Origin: an uncultured Clostridium sp.
GTDB taxonomy: Bacteria > Bacillota > Clostridia > TANB77 > CAG-508
Assembly: GCA_947365805.1 (NCBI GenBank)
Contig: CANAZY010000007.1
Span: 1 to 59,226, forward strand
DNA length: 59,226 nt
Direction of reading: 5' to 3'
Positions 27,862-37,373 of this stretch are shown here, piece after piece (positions within the stretch are counted from its first letter, which is position 1; each line of letters opens with the position of its first letter). Made by a program: the position numbers and the translations under genes. The notes under the pieces were generated by a model that was given only the letters and a program-made list of their open reading frames with translations, did not search any database and was not told where the DNA came from.

Positions 27862-28866
27862 TTATAATCTACTTTTTCCATCTAATGAATCTAAATTATC
27901 TAATGCTTTTCCTGTTCCTAGTGCAACACAAGATACTGCATCTTGTGCAATCATTACATTAATTCCTGTTTTTTCTTGCAATAATTTATCTAGTCCATCT
28001 ACTAAGCATCCTCCACCTGTCATGTAGATTCCTTTATCACTAATGTCAGATGCTAATTCTGGCGGTGTTTTTTCCAGTACTGAATGAACAGCATCTACAA
28101 TCATCATAGCAGGTTCTGTTAACGCTTCCATCATTTCGCTTGAATATACAGTAATGGTTTTTGGAAGTCCTGTTGTTAAGTCTCTTCCTCGAATATCCAT
28201 TTCCATATCTTGAATTTTAGGATAAACACATCCAATATTTACTTTTAAATCTTCTGCTGTTCTTTCTCCTATAATCACATTATGTTTTTTCTTAATATAT
28301 TTTACAATTGCTTCATCAAATTTATCCCCTGCTACTTTTAAGGATGTACTAACAACACTACCACCTAATGAAATAACAGCAACATCTGTTGTTCCTCCTC
28401 CAATGTCAACAATCATATTACCACAAGGTTTAGAAATATCAATTCCTGCTCCAATTGCTGCTGCAATCGGTTCTTCAATTAGATATACTTTTCTTGCTCC
28501 TGCTTGAGATGCAGCATCAATAACTGCTTTCCTTTCTACTTCTGTTACTTGTGATGGAATACAAATCATAATTCTTGGGGCAAAAATAAATTTACCACAT
28601 ACTTTACTAATAAAGTGTTTTAACATTTTTTCTGTTACTGTATAATTTGAAATAACACCATCTTTTAATGGTCTTGTTGCTACAATATTTCCTGGTGTTC
28701 TTCCAAGCATTCTTCTTGCTTCTTGTCCTACTGCTAACACTTCTTGTGTTCTATTATCAATCGCTACAACAGATGGTTCTCTTAGTACAATTCCTTTTCC
28801 TTTTACATAAGCAATTACTGTTGCAGTTCCTAAATCGATTCCAATATCCTGTCCAAAACCAAACAT
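27862..28866 (-). CDS. mreB: rod shape-determining protein MreB/Mbl
   Basis: A bacterial actin that organises lateral wall synthesis. The 334-residue protein shows IGIDLGTATVIAY (phosphate 1), VDIGGGTTDVAVISLGG (phosphate 2) and MTGGG. The start MFGFGQDIGIDLG is typical of the Mbl/MreB group. It lies upstream of yunB on the same strand. In many spore formers spoIIID neighbours an mreB-like gene; here the split spoIIID is 6 kb further on. Confidence 0.95.
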   Translation of the reverse strand: MFGFGQDIGIDLGTATVIAYVKGKGIVLREPSVVAIDNRTQEVLAVGQEARRMLGRTPGNIVATRPLKDGVISNYTVTEKMLKHFISKVCGKFIFAPRIMICIPSQVTEVERKAVIDAASQAGARKVYLIEEPIAAAIGAGIDISKPCGNMIVDIGGGTTDVAVISLGGSVVSTSLKVAGDKFDEAIVKYIKKKHNVIIGERTAEDLKVNIGCVYPKIQDMEMDIRGRDLTTGLPKTITVYSSEMMEALTEPAMMIVDAVHSVLEKTPPELASDISDKGIYMTGGGCLVDGLDKLLQEKTGINVMIAQDAVSCVALGTGKALDNLDSLDGKSRL

Positions 28867-29032
28867 TGCTATCTTTCCTTTCTATAGCTTTTTATTTATT
28901 ATTTCCCATTTGTTACAAAATCATTACAATTATATTACACCTTTTTAAAAATAGCAATACATTTTTATGAATTGATGAAATTTTAAGAATCTTATATTAT
29001 TTAGAGGATAGACGAAAGCGTCTCCCCTCTCA

Positions 29033-29749
29033 TTATTGTACTAAATCGATTGCATTATCGTTACTTAACCCTTGTAGATTGTAAAATGCATCTGGAATTT
29101 TTCCTACAATTATGTTTTCTGCAATTAATACTTGGTTAGATATGTTTTCTTCTGTTACTTGGTAAGGTGTTAGAATACTTATTTTACAATCAACTTGTAG
29201 ATAAATTCTATGAATTGTTTGATTAATTCCCTCTGCTTTAAATTCACTTCTTAAGTCTGTTTCTACATTTCCTACCAGGAATATTTTAATTGGAATATTG
29301 GGTCCAATTCCTGAAAGTAATTTACTGCCTAAAAAACTTCCTAAATTAATATGTATTTTTTCCTGCTCTACTTCATTAATTCTTTTTTGAATTTTCTCTC
29401 CCACATCAGAAATAATATAATTGATTGGAGTAATATTGGATTGAATCATCGTAATATTATTGTCTTTATCTCTATGAATCGTTATTAAATCTTCGTATTT
29501 ATAATTTGTAATAATTTTTGTAGATTCCTCATTACAAATAATGGTTGCTACCGATTTTGCTTTATCTTTAAAGAGAGTATCAAGAATTGGTCCTATCGAA
29601 TTAAAAATAGTATGAAATGTGAAAATCATAACAACAACAATCGTAGAAAATTTAATTATTTTTCTACTTTTTTTAGGTTCCATATTTCCAAATTTTTGAA
29701 AGATAACTTTTGGAATACGAATTCGCCTTCTTCGATAAATACTATCCAT
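29033..29749 (-). CDS. yunB: sporulation protein YunB
   Basis: A 238-residue protein with a basic start (YRRRRIRIPK), one transmembrane helix (about 32-52), and an extracytoplasmic domain with the YunB features NYIISDVGEKI, INLGSFLGSKLLSG(I)GP and the C-terminal PDAFYNL. In Bacillus it is a SigE-dependent mother-cell protein needed for full spore quality. GGGAGG precedes the ATG. Confidence 0.92.
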   Translation of the reverse strand: MDSIYRRRRIRIPKVIFQKFGNMEPKKSRKIIKFSTIVVVMIFTFHTIFNSIGPILDTLFKDKAKSVATIICNEESTKIITNYKYEDLITIHRDKDNNITMIQSNITPINYIISDVGEKIQKRINEVEQEKIHINLGSFLGSKLLSGIGPNIPIKIFLVGNVETDLRSEFKAEGINQTIHRIYLQVDCKISILTPYQVTEENISNQVLIAENIIVGKIPDAFYNLQGLSNDNAIDLVQ

Positions 29750-29772
29750 TTTGACCTCCCTTTTCTCTTATA

Positions 29773-29805
29773 AAATGACCAAAAGGTATTCCCTTTTGGT
29801 CATTT
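29773..29805. terminator. intrinsic terminator
   Basis: AAATGACCAAAAGG pairs with CCTTTTGGTCATTT, between sipL and yunB. Confidence 0.85.
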
Positions 29806-29817
29806 CCTCATTTTACT

Positions 29818-31372
29818 TTATGCTGTTTGGTCTTGTCTTGTGTACACATATTTTGGAATAAATAATTGTTGACCCGGAAAAATTTTATTTTCGTCTTCAA
29901 TTTTATTTACTCTTACAATATCCGAAACCGTGCTTCCAAATTGTTTTGCAATTTTCCATAGTGTATCACCTGGTTTTACAAAATAAATAATCATACTATA
30001 GATTTCTTTACTTCTTGTTTCATCTATATTTACTTCATCAATAATACTAATTTCAAGTGTATTGGAAATGTCTAATGCAAAACCAAGGTCCACTCTTGTT
30101 TCTATCATTCCATCTGTACCTACAATAAAGTCTTGACTTGTTACTTCAATTTGAGTACTAATATTAGTATTTGCTGTAATGTTTGCCACTTCTACATTGT
30201 ATTCAAATGGAACTTTCATTTCTTTTACAGCCATTCCACATGTTTGATTTGTTGCATACATAAATTTTAAATTAAGTTCCCCTTCAAACATTACTTTTGA
30301 ATTTGCTATTGTTCTTTCTAAAATAACTGGTCTTACCTCTACATCATAAATCTGATTTCCTGCAATTTCTGGTACATTTAATTTTTCTCTTATATTACAT
30401 ACACTTTTCATACAATTTTTATCAGACATTGTATTAATTCCTCTTTGATTAAACATTAATGATTTACTTGGACTATATAAATCTTGAATTAGTTTTATTT
30501 CTTTATTTCCATATACTCGCGCCGATAATTCAATTTGTGCTTCTATGTAAATAGAATGTTCTTCCGCCGAATTTGGTTTTACTAACATATTTTTTAGCTT
30601 ATATTTCATATCGCAAATATCTTCTTCTGTTATATTCTCGATATCGACAAATCCCATAACTGGAATAGTACTTTCTACAAATTTAATTCGATTTTCTTCT
30701 GTTAAATACAATATTTTCACACATACATCTGCTTTTGCAAGTACTTTATTATAACTAATTTTAATATCCTTATTTTTAATTGCTAGGTCTGTTTTTAATA
30801 TCTCTGCTAAATTATCAATATTATCAATCATAATCGTATCTTTTGCATATGTTTTAGATGTCCCCTCTCCTACTAAGGAATTTAATGTTAAATTTCTTTC
30901 TAATGATTGCACATCTTGTAAATCTTTCACTTGCTTTAAAATTTCTACAGTTTCATTGGAATATAAAGTTCCTTCAAATCCAAGTTCTGCTTTTACACTA
31001 ATCTTTCTTCCATTTAGAATTCTACATTCTAAGCTTCCGAACCCAAACGCTTTCTTCTAAACTCATTCCACTATTACAATTTTCAAAATCAATAATTTGT
31101 GTAAAATCAATAGAAGTATTTAAACTTCTCGTCTCTTCATTTTCATTATCTGCAAGATAAATCACATATACTTGTACTTCCCCATCAATTCTTATTTTAC
31201 CTTCTAATACTTCTTTTTTGTATATACATACATTCCCTGTAGTACTAATTGTATTTAGAATATCTGGCTTTACATCTGGTACAATCATATCTCCTTCTAC
31301 CATGAGTTTTTCCGTCTTTTGTCCTACTATTTTATTAATACATAGACTTTCCTTAGCCATATCTACTTGCAT
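29818..31372 (-). CDS. sipL: SipL-like DUF3794-LysM spore protein, read through a CGG +1 frameshift
   Basis: The product is a 517-residue protein with DUF3794 (SPOCS) domains and a C-terminal LysM (FVKPGDTLWKIAKQFGSTV). This is the layout of C. difficile SipL, which tethers the coat basement protein SpoIVA to the forespore. The first frame (KIVGQKTEKLMVEGDMIVP...FENCNSGMSLEESVWV) meets CGG at 31039-31037. Skipping the C gives GSLECRILNGRKISVKAEL and runs into the second long frame. Without the shift the first frame ends four codons later. The two parts together match one uninterrupted family member. Confidence 0.9.
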
Positions 31373-31460
31373 GTTTTCCCCCTCTTTCTTATATTAATTT
31401 ATAGTTATATATATGAAAGGGACAAAAAAAAATTCCTATTTCTAGGAATTTTATTATATG

Positions 31461-31754
31461 TTATAAGTTTTTCTTGTTTTTTATTTCCACTTGTGGTGGA
31501 ATAATTGGATTGAAATTTTCTCCATCAAATAGTTTTACTTCTACTGTCCTTGTTAATACGTCGGTATAACTATATGTAACGTTTCTATCATTTTCATCAT
31601 ATTTTACAATGAATAAATTTGGATAGGCTTTTTCTATAGTAGCTTCTTTCTCAAAATATTTACTTCTTCCTAATGTACCTTTTACAATTATCTTTTGTCC
31701 TATGTTTTCTGCAATGTCTGTTTTTAAACTGGTAAAATCGTCTTTGTAAATCAT
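31461..31754 (-). CDS. veg: Veg protein
   Basis: A 97-residue member of the Veg family: GQKIIVKGTLGRSKY, then YPNLFIVKYDE and VTYSYTDVLTRTVEVKLF. Veg stimulates biofilm gene expression in Bacillus and lies next to yabG there, as it does here. The C-terminal tail is a short basic extension. Confidence 0.92.
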   Translation of the reverse strand: MIYKDDFTSLKTDIAENIGQKIIVKGTLGRSKYFEKEATIEKAYPNLFIVKYDENDRNVTYSYTDVLTRTVEVKLFDGENFNPIIPPQVEIKNKKNL

Positions 31755-31975
31755 CTGATCACCTACTTCATTAATATGGGTTGATTATATCATCTATGTT
31801 GTAAAATGTCAAAAAAGAAAAGCCCTTGTCGCAAGTCATTTTTTCAGTTCTACCAATGCTTTTATGCTTTTGTTACGTTTTCGTGTCATTAATATTACAA
31901 AACCGTTACATTTTCAATGTGCAAACGAGCACTGCTTGCGTCTGTACGTTCTAACTTAAAATTCCTATCATGCAA

Positions 31976-31998
31976 AAACAGGCTTTAAGAGCCTGTTT
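31976..31998. terminator. terminator after yabG
   Basis: The stem AAACAGGCT/AGCCTGTTT overlaps the yabG stop codon (31997-31999). The 31755-31975 interval above veg otherwise holds only a weak GC-rich palindrome near 31925-31945. Confidence 0.7.
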
Positions 31999-32872
31999 AA
32001 TCATTGCTTATTTTAATTCTTGTATAACGTTTTCCCCTTGCTCCTATTCCACTAATTCCTTTTGTTCCATCACGAAGTTCATCTGCAATGTCATTTATTG
32101 TAATATATTTATAATCTTCTGTTGTTGCAACTTTTTCTGCTACAATTAATGGATCCATAAAATCAATTAATACTCTAGCAGGTGACGACGCAAAATTAGC
32201 ACCTGCTGCAACCAATGCTTCATAATAGCTTTGGCAAGCACCCGCAAATATTACTAAATCTTTTCCAGTTTGCTGTACCCATTTCTTTGCCTCTTTTACC
32301 GTATTAATAAAGTATTTTGAATTTCTATAATTATAGATATCGTTAAAAGCAGTTCCATTTTTTATCATTCCATCATGCCCTGTAATTACTAATACATCTG
32401 GCTTGTATCGGTTTAGCAAATCAAATACAATATATTCTTGTCTATTTTCTGGAATGTTTCGTACAACTGCATTTAGTCCTAGTTTCTTATAACATTTTAC
32501 AGATTTATCACTATATCGTTTATCTCCATCTAAATGAAGGATTTTTCCATTTTCTTCTCCTCTATTTTCACCTTTTAGAAAACCTCTTCCAAATATTTTG
32601 GAACGTTGTTTTGGAAGAATATCATATTGTTTCATTTTATCTGCCAATTTTTCTTCTAAACTTCTCATATTGGTTTGTATTTGTTTTTCTTCCATAATAA
32701 CTAAATCATCTAATAATGCATCTGCTTCAATTCGAATAATAAGCCCTTTTAAAATAGCAACTGGTTGTTCATTTTTTCTTTGAATAATTTTTTCTACTGT
32801 AAATAAAATATCTTTTCCATACGATTTTCTACCTACAATATCTCCTTTTTTTATTTTTCTCATATTTCTCAC
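31997..32872 (-). CDS. yabG: sporulation-specific protease YabG
   Basis: YabG is a mother-cell cysteine protease that processes coat proteins and, in clostridia, germination proteins. The 291-residue protein shows the family start KKGDIVGRKSYGKDILF, the central VLHLDGD-like ILHLDGDKRY, VLVITGHDGM, and the active-site region FAGACQSYYEAL. The yabG-veg order matches Bacillus. Confidence 0.95.
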   Translation of the reverse strand: MRNMRKIKKGDIVGRKSYGKDILFTVEKIIQRKNEQPVAILKGLIIRIEADALLDDLVIMEEKQIQTNMRSLEEKLADKMKQYDILPKQRSKIFGRGFLKGENRGEENGKILHLDGDKRYSDKSVKCYKKLGLNAVVRNIPENRQEYIVFDLLNRYKPDVLVITGHDGMIKNGTAFNDIYNYRNSKYFINTVKEAKKWVQQTGKDLVIFAGACQSYYEALVAAGANFASSPARVLIDFMDPLIVAEKVATTEDYKYITINDIADELRDGTKGISGIGARGKRYTRIKISND

Positions 32873-32925
32873 CTCACATGCCTATTCGTCCCACTATATT
32901 CTATGTCGAATTGTGTAGTTTGGTG

Positions 32926-32957
32926 AAAAAATAGCGATACCTTCTGTATCGCTATTT
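32926..32957 (-). terminator. intrinsic terminator
   Basis: AAATAGCGATAC pairs with GTATCGCTATTT, between the HD hydrolase gene and yabG. Confidence 0.85.
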
Positions 32958-32964
32958 ACTACTT

Positions 32965-34552
32965 TTATAATTCTAATTCCTTATCTTTCTTCATTTCAAT
33001 TCTTTTTGGTGTTGATTCTATTAAATCTTTGGTAAATTTTTGAACACGCTCCCTATCTGCCTTTTTTACCATCCACCACAATAATTCGTCTTCCTCATTT
33101 TCTTTTTGGTGTTTTGCTCTATTTTCTGCAATTACTTCTTTTGCTTCATCTGTTATCTCATTTTCTATAAATTGTTGATTTTTATCCATTAATATTCCCA
33201 TATATTCTTCTTCAGTATGTGCTTCTCCACTTCCTATATGTCTATCTTTTCCTCTAGCTTTTTTTAGTTGTTCATCTATTTGTCGTATCTTACACAATCT
33301 AATTTCTGTTTGTGTAACTGGCTCTATTCCATATTCTTCTCCTTTTAATACTCTTTCTTTTACAAGTCTAATATATTGAGACATACATTTCGTATTTGTA
33401 TAAGTATTTAGATAGCTTATTGCAAGTTCTACATTTGTTATATCTTGCATATTAGTTCTATCAAATGCTAATAGCCTTTTATTTTCTTTTTCTTTATTAA
33501 TTGGATTATTATAAGCTAAAACTTTAGTTGGTATTTTTTCTGGGTGAATGTAATAATATTGTAACAACTTTTCATAAATTACTTGCTCTCTTTCTTTATT
33601 TTCTCCTGTTAATAAGCTTCTTTTTCCATCCACATCTAGCATATAAATAATATTTTCATATTTTCTTCTTAGCTTTTTGCATTGCTTCAAAGAATCATTA
33701 TCATCAGGTATTTCTCCTTTTTCTATCGCTTCGTTTGCCATATCATTAACTATCTTACTTATTCTCTCTTCCACTGGTATTTTGCTATATTCTAGTAAAT
33801 CTTGCTCTTCATCTGTAAACTTCATATATCTTATTACTTCATCTGAATCTTCATTTCTATATTCTACTTTATCAGCTTGTCTTGCTATTTGAGATACTAA
33901 ATCTTTTGGTAATTTTCGTACCCTACTAATACTATGTGATAATATTCCATCAATAATTTTCTTTGTATTTATTTTATCAAATTCATCATGATTTGCTTCG
34001 ATTATATTATAAAACTCCATTGCACTTTGCTCATTATGTTCGAAACTTAATCTTCCACAAAATCCTTTTATATGTCCTTGTTCTTTTTCATATGTTTCTC
34101 CAAATACTTTTCTTCTTCTTTCTAATATTCTAGTAATTGTTTCTTTATCATCAATTGATTTCATAAATCTATTTACAACACCTTCTGCAGTATGTCCAAA
34201 AGGAGTATGTCCTAAGTCATGAGCCAAGCCAATAATTTCCGCTTCCAATTCTGCTTTTCTTTTATTTAATTTAAATATTTCTGTTTCTGATATTTTTGGG
34301 ATTGAACATAAGTCATATATTTTACTAATTGTTTTTTTGCAAATGTCTGCTACCTTTATGGTATGTTCTAATCTAGATCTCACTTTTTTATCTTGTTTTT
34401 CTTCAAGCATTTGTGTTTTTCCATCTAGCAAACGATATGTAGATGAATTTATAATCATCTCTTTTAGTTTTTCCAATTGTCCGTATTTGTGTTTGTAGAT
34501 TTTCGATATCTTCTTCTAATTCAATAAATAACTTTCCTTTATATATTAACAT
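32965..34552 (-). CDS. dGTPase-like HD hydrolase, read through a CGG +1 frameshift
   Basis: An HD-superfamily protein related to deoxyguanosinetriphosphate triphosphohydrolase: RSRLEHTIKVADIC, then GLAHDLGHTPFGHTAEG and an HNEQSA segment. The long frame begins without a proper start. Upstream a strong GGAGGGGG site precedes ATG 34552, opening MLIYKGKLFIELEEDIENLQTQI, cut here to its last part IENLQTQI, which meets CGG at 34483-34481. Skipping the C gives GQLEKLKEMI and joins the main frame, for 528 residues. The in-frame alternative reads about 25 unrelated residues. The substrate is not known. Confidence 0.82.
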
Positions 34553-34651
34553 ATCTTCCCCCTCCATATTTACATAATTAACATTATTATACCACTTTTT
34601 GTAAATTTCTGCAACTTTCCAACTATTTTTTAATTATTTCTTCTTTTTTGC

Positions 34652-34680
34652 TTGTATCTTCTTACTTTGTATGTTATAGT
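34652..34680 (+). promoter_or_regulatory. SigA-type promoter of zinc-ribbon gene
   Basis: TTGTAT (34652-34657), a 17-nt spacer and extended TGtTATAGT (TATAGT at 34675-34680). The transcript would begin at the perfect palindrome GACCTTTTAAAAGGTC (34688-34703), a possible 5'-end hairpin. Confidence 0.75.
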
Positions 34681-34730
34681 GGTATTTGACCTTTTAAAAG
34701 GTCATAAATTTAATTAATTTTAGACGATTT

Positions 34731-34791
34731 CCTTCTTTTTAGAATGGTTCAATGTGTCAAGAAAGATTAATTTAATTTTCTAAAAAGGAGG
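34731..34791 (+). promoter_or_regulatory. 5'-UTR hairpin sequestering the ribosome binding site
   Basis: CCTTCTTTTTAGAA (34731-34744) pairs over all 14 positions (one G-U) with TTCTAAAAAGGAGG (34778-34791), which contains the Shine-Dalgarno AGGAGG of the gene starting at 34802. The loop is 33 nt. This should block translation until opened by temperature, a protein, an RNA or a ligand. Confidence 0.65.
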
Positions 34792-34801
34792 GTTTTATAA
34801 C

Positions 34802-34978
34802 ATGGAAGAATTACAAGACAAAACATTAGTATGTAAAGATTGTGGTGCTGAATTCGTATTCACTGCTGGTGAACAACAATTCTATGCAGAAAAAGGATTC
34901 ACAAACGAACCACAAAGATGTCCAGATTGCAGAAAAGCAAGAAAACAACAAAGAAATAACTTTAATAACAATTACTAA
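34802..34978 (+). CDS. small zinc-ribbon protein
   Basis: A 58-residue protein with two CxxC pairs: VCKDCGAEFVFTAGEQ and RCPDCRKARKQQR, followed by an Asn-rich basic tail. It matches the short zinc-ribbon family seen in many Firmicutes and in some hypothetical cold- or stress-associated genes; its role is unknown. It is strongly set up for expression: consensus-like promoter, a 100-nt leader with an SD-masking hairpin, AAAAAGGAGGG, and a strong terminator. Confidence 0.85.
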   Translation: MEELQDKTLVCKDCGAEFVFTAGEQQFYAEKGFTNEPQRCPDCRKARKQQRNNFNNNY

Positions 34979-35013
34979 AAAAATACCACTTCAATAATGA
35001 AGTGGTATTTTTT
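34978..35013. terminator. bidirectional terminator
   Basis: AAAATACCACTTC pairs with GAAGTGGTATTTT. It closes the zinc-ribbon gene and the 3' half of spoIIID. Confidence 0.85.
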
Positions 35014-35014
35014 A

Positions 35015-35176
35015 TTATCCTACATTTTGTTCTTTTTCATGTGTATATTTTAACTTAGTTGCCATTCCTCCTCGAATATGTCTTTCTGCCTTATTTTCAT
35101 CTAATATCTTTCTAACTTCTAATGCTAAAATAGGGTTTATCTTTTGTAATCTTTCACTAACATCTTTGTGTACTGT
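35015..35176 (-). CDS. spoIIID: spoIIID, 3' half (DNA-binding regulator, split gene)
   Basis: The minus-strand frame reads TVHKDVSERLQKINPILALE and continues to HIRGGMATKLKY and a short tail. This is the C-terminal half of SpoIIID, with the recognition-helix end and the conserved RGGxATKxKY segment. It lacks a start and lies at the left edge of the mobile element. Joined to the 5' half (42868-42992) across the 17-bp repeat, it gives 270 nt, exactly 90 codons with the stop. SpoIIID is a mother-cell transcription factor that modulates the SigE regulon. Confidence 0.93.
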   Translation of the reverse strand, partial: TVHKDVSERLQKINPILALEVRKILDENKAERHIRGGMATKLKYTHEKEQNVG

Positions 35177-36746
35177 TGTTACTTTCCAGAACGGTATCTT
35201 TAATGTCATTAAAATTGGTAATAACAGTTGGTGTAGAGCCTATTTCATTTAATAGCTTTAGTCTTACTTCTACATTTGAATCACTATCTACTTCAATGAC
35301 ATCTATAATTGTTTTTAACATAGCATTTGTAATTGTTTTGTTATTTAATATATCATCTACTGTGATAATTGTTTTAGATAGTTCTTTTTCTAATACATCT
35401 TTTTCTTTTATTTCTGATGTTACTAATTTTAATTCTCTTTCTAATCTTGCAATATCTTCATTTAGTGGATTTGTATATTTTTTTAGTTCTTGAATGTTGA
35501 TTACTTCATTTTGGAACATTTCCATATATTTTTGCTTTTTAACGGTGGCTCTTTCAATTTCCTGTAGTAAACTTTCTTCGCTTCTTTCACCCGCTTCTCT
35601 TAATTTGGTAATCTTTTCAAATTCTTTCTCAACTGCTTTCATAAAGTTCTTTTTATTTGAAATAATGCTTTTTAGATATTCTTTTATGGCATTTAAAAGT
35701 TCTTCTTCATCAATAACAGTAGTGTTAGGGCAATGATTTACACCCATTGAATTTCTTCCACTACATACCCATCTTGTATATTCTGGTCCATCATTTGTAT
35801 ATTTTCTTCTTATTCTTCTAAATGAGTATCCACAATGTTTGCAATAAATAAGGGTACTAAATACATATTCTGTTTTTTCTCTTTTATTGTTTAGTTTAAA
35901 TTCATTTGACCTTTGGGATAATATATCTTGTGCTCTATTAAATAATTCATCTGATATGATTCTCATTTCTGGTCTTTCTACTGTTATCCACTCTTCTTCT
36001 GGTAAATCTTTTCTAGTTCCTGTTATAAAGTCTGTTACTTCTGATTTTTTATTGGTTACTCTTCCTGTATAAATTGGATTCTTAAGCATTCTTACAATAG
36101 AAGTTTGTACCCATTTTGATTTTGTTTTCTTTGTTCTTATTCCTCTATCATTTAAGTCCCATGCTATTTTCGTTGTTCCAATTCCTTTATATACATAGCT
36201 TTCAAATATTTCTTTTACAATTTTTGCCTCTTCTTCGTTTATTTTTAAAGTGTATCTTTCGTCTGGAATTTTGTCATAACCAAATACAATATTAGGAACT
36301 CGTCCTTTTTTTGCAGTGATGTCTTTTCCGAATTTAACCCTTTTAGACATATTCGCACTTTCTTGTTGTGCCATTGCTCCTAAAATAGTTAATATAAATT
36401 CAGAGCCACCTTCCATTATTTCGCCATTGTTTAAAAAGTCTACTTCAATTCCGTAAGATTTTAATTCTCTTATACTTTGAAGTAAATCAACTGTATTTCT
36501 TGCAAAACGGCTTACATCTTTTACAACTACTTTATCGAATTTTTTTGCTTTGGCATCTTGCATCATTTGCTGAAATTGCTTTCTGTGTTTTATTTGCTTT
36601 CCTGATATTCCTTCATCTGCATATAGCTTGTACAATTCATAGTTATTCTTTTTGGTAAATTCATTAAAGAACTCTATTTGTTTTTCAAATGATTCAACTT
36701 GTGATTCTTTTTCAGTTGATACTCTTGCATATGCTGCAATTTTCAT
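35157..36746 (-). CDS. large serine recombinase of the spoIIID element
   Basis: A 529-residue SpoIVCA/CisA-type recombinase: N-terminal resolvase domain with the catalytic Ser in YARVSTE, then DEGISGKQ, DVSRFARN and a recombinase domain, a zinc ribbon (CKHCG ... CPN), and a C-terminal coiled coil with DVIEVDSDSNVEVRL. The last codons run through the 17-bp repeat, and the TAG stop (35159-35157) belongs to spoIIID sequence. On the excised circle the frame would instead continue into 42867-42753. It should catalyse excision and integration at the repeats. Confidence 0.93.
   Translation of the reverse strand: MKIAAYARVSTEKESQVESFEKQIEFFNEFTKKNNYELYKLYADEGISGKQIKHRKQFQQMMQDAKAKKFDKVVVKDVSRFARNTVDLLQSIRELKSYGIEVDFLNNGEIMEGGSEFILTILGAMAQQESANMSKRVKFGKDITAKKGRVPNIVFGYDKIPDERYTLKINEEEAKIVKEIFESYVYKGIGTTKIAWDLNDRGIRTKKTKSKWVQTSIVRMLKNPIYTGRVTNKKSEVTDFITGTRKDLPEEEWITVERPEMRIISDELFNRAQDILSQRSNEFKLNNKREKTEYVFSTLIYCKHCGYSFRRIRRKYTNDGPEYTRWVCSGRNSMGVNHCPNTTVIDEEELLNAIKEYLKSIISNKKNFMKAVEKEFEKITKLREAGERSEESLLQEIERATVKKQKYMEMFQNEVINIQELKKYTNPLNEDIARLERELKLVTSEIKEKDVLEKELSKTIITVDDILNNKTITNAMLKTIIDVIEVDSDSNVEVRLKLLNEIGSTPTVITNFNDIKDTVLESNNSTQRC
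35160..35176 (-). repeat. left attachment repeat (17 bp)
   Basis: The minus strand reads ACAGTACACAAAGATGT, identical to 42884-42868. It encodes TVHKDV of SpoIIID and overlaps the end of the recombinase gene. Flanking bases differ on both sides, so the identity is exactly 17 bp. Confidence 0.93.
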
Positions 36747-36791
36747 ATAACATTTCTCCTTTTTTCTGTTTCTTTTATTTCGTTCTGTTAC

Positions 36792-36820
36792 ATTTTAGCA
36801 TATCAGTTTCATTTTTTCAA
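36792..36820 (-). promoter_or_regulatory. promoter of the recombinase gene
   Basis: The minus strand reads TTGAAA, a 17-nt spacer, then TGCTAAAAT (-35 at 36820-36815, -10 at 36797-36792). This looks like SigA, not a SigE or SigK promoter, so developmental control may lie in a directionality factor. Confidence 0.65.
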
Positions 36821-36831
36821 TATAAAAGCAC

Positions 36832-36859
36832 AAAAAAACCACTATAAAAGTAGTTTTTA
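36832..36859 (-). terminator. weak terminator
   Basis: AACTAC pairs with GTGGTT (one wobble), followed by TTTTTTT on the minus strand, overlapping the end of the 36857-37372 gene. Confidence 0.6.
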
Positions 36860-37372
36860 TTTTAACATTAAAATTTTTCTTATTTTTGATATAATTCCAT
36901 AACTGTATTTTATAACTATATTATCTTCGTTACCATTAAATCCATTAGAATATAATTCTTCTTCTCCCTTATATCCATAATCTATCTTCCATTCTAATAA
37001 ATAAGTAGGTGATGCACAACCTCTCGTTATATTAAATAAAACTCCATGATAAGGTTCTAAATTTTTAAATTTCTTTATCAGTTTATCTTTCTTCAACTTA
37101 CCTTTTTCACTAATCTTTATAGAATATAATTTTAAAACTTTTACATTACAACTTAAAGGAATAAATAATGTGTTTTCATATAAGTTTTCTTCCTCACAAT
37201 ATTCTTCATAATACTTACATTCATTTAATTCATCTTCGGTTGGATTCGCTATTATCTTCACATTGCTTAAATATTCACAATCTTTAACAAATAGGTTTAT
37301 TAATATAATAACAATTGAAGCTAAACCTGTAATCCTTAAAATCCAATCAATTACTTCTAAAACAACTTCCAT
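36857..37372 (-). CDS. hypothetical membrane-anchored protein
   Basis: A 171-residue protein with one N-terminal transmembrane helix (about 11-30) and a cytoplasmic or extracytoplasmic domain that includes paired Cys (EYCEEEN) and a basic segment (KGKLKKDKLIKKFKNL). No family is recognised. Its ribosome site lies in the last codons of the toxin gene, so the two are translationally linked and this protein may be part of the toxin-antitoxin operon. Confidence 0.65.
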   Translation of the reverse strand: MEVVLEVIDWILRITGLASIVIILINLFVKDCEYLSNVKIIANPTEDELNECKYYEEYCEEENLYENTLFIPLSCNVKVLKLYSIKISEKGKLKKDKLIKKFKNLEPYHGVLFNITRGCASPTYLLEWKIDYGYKGEEELYSNGFNGNEDNIVIKYSYGIISKIRKILMLK

Positions 37373-37373
37373 A

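Noticed and set aside
29818..31372. sipL as two separate genes
   Set aside because: The second frame has no ribosome site at its start, and the two parts join into one family member across the CGG site.
35015..35209. A 64-residue independent protein
   Set aside because: Its first 11 residues come from element sequence and overlap the recombinase frame; the rest is the SpoIIID C-terminus.
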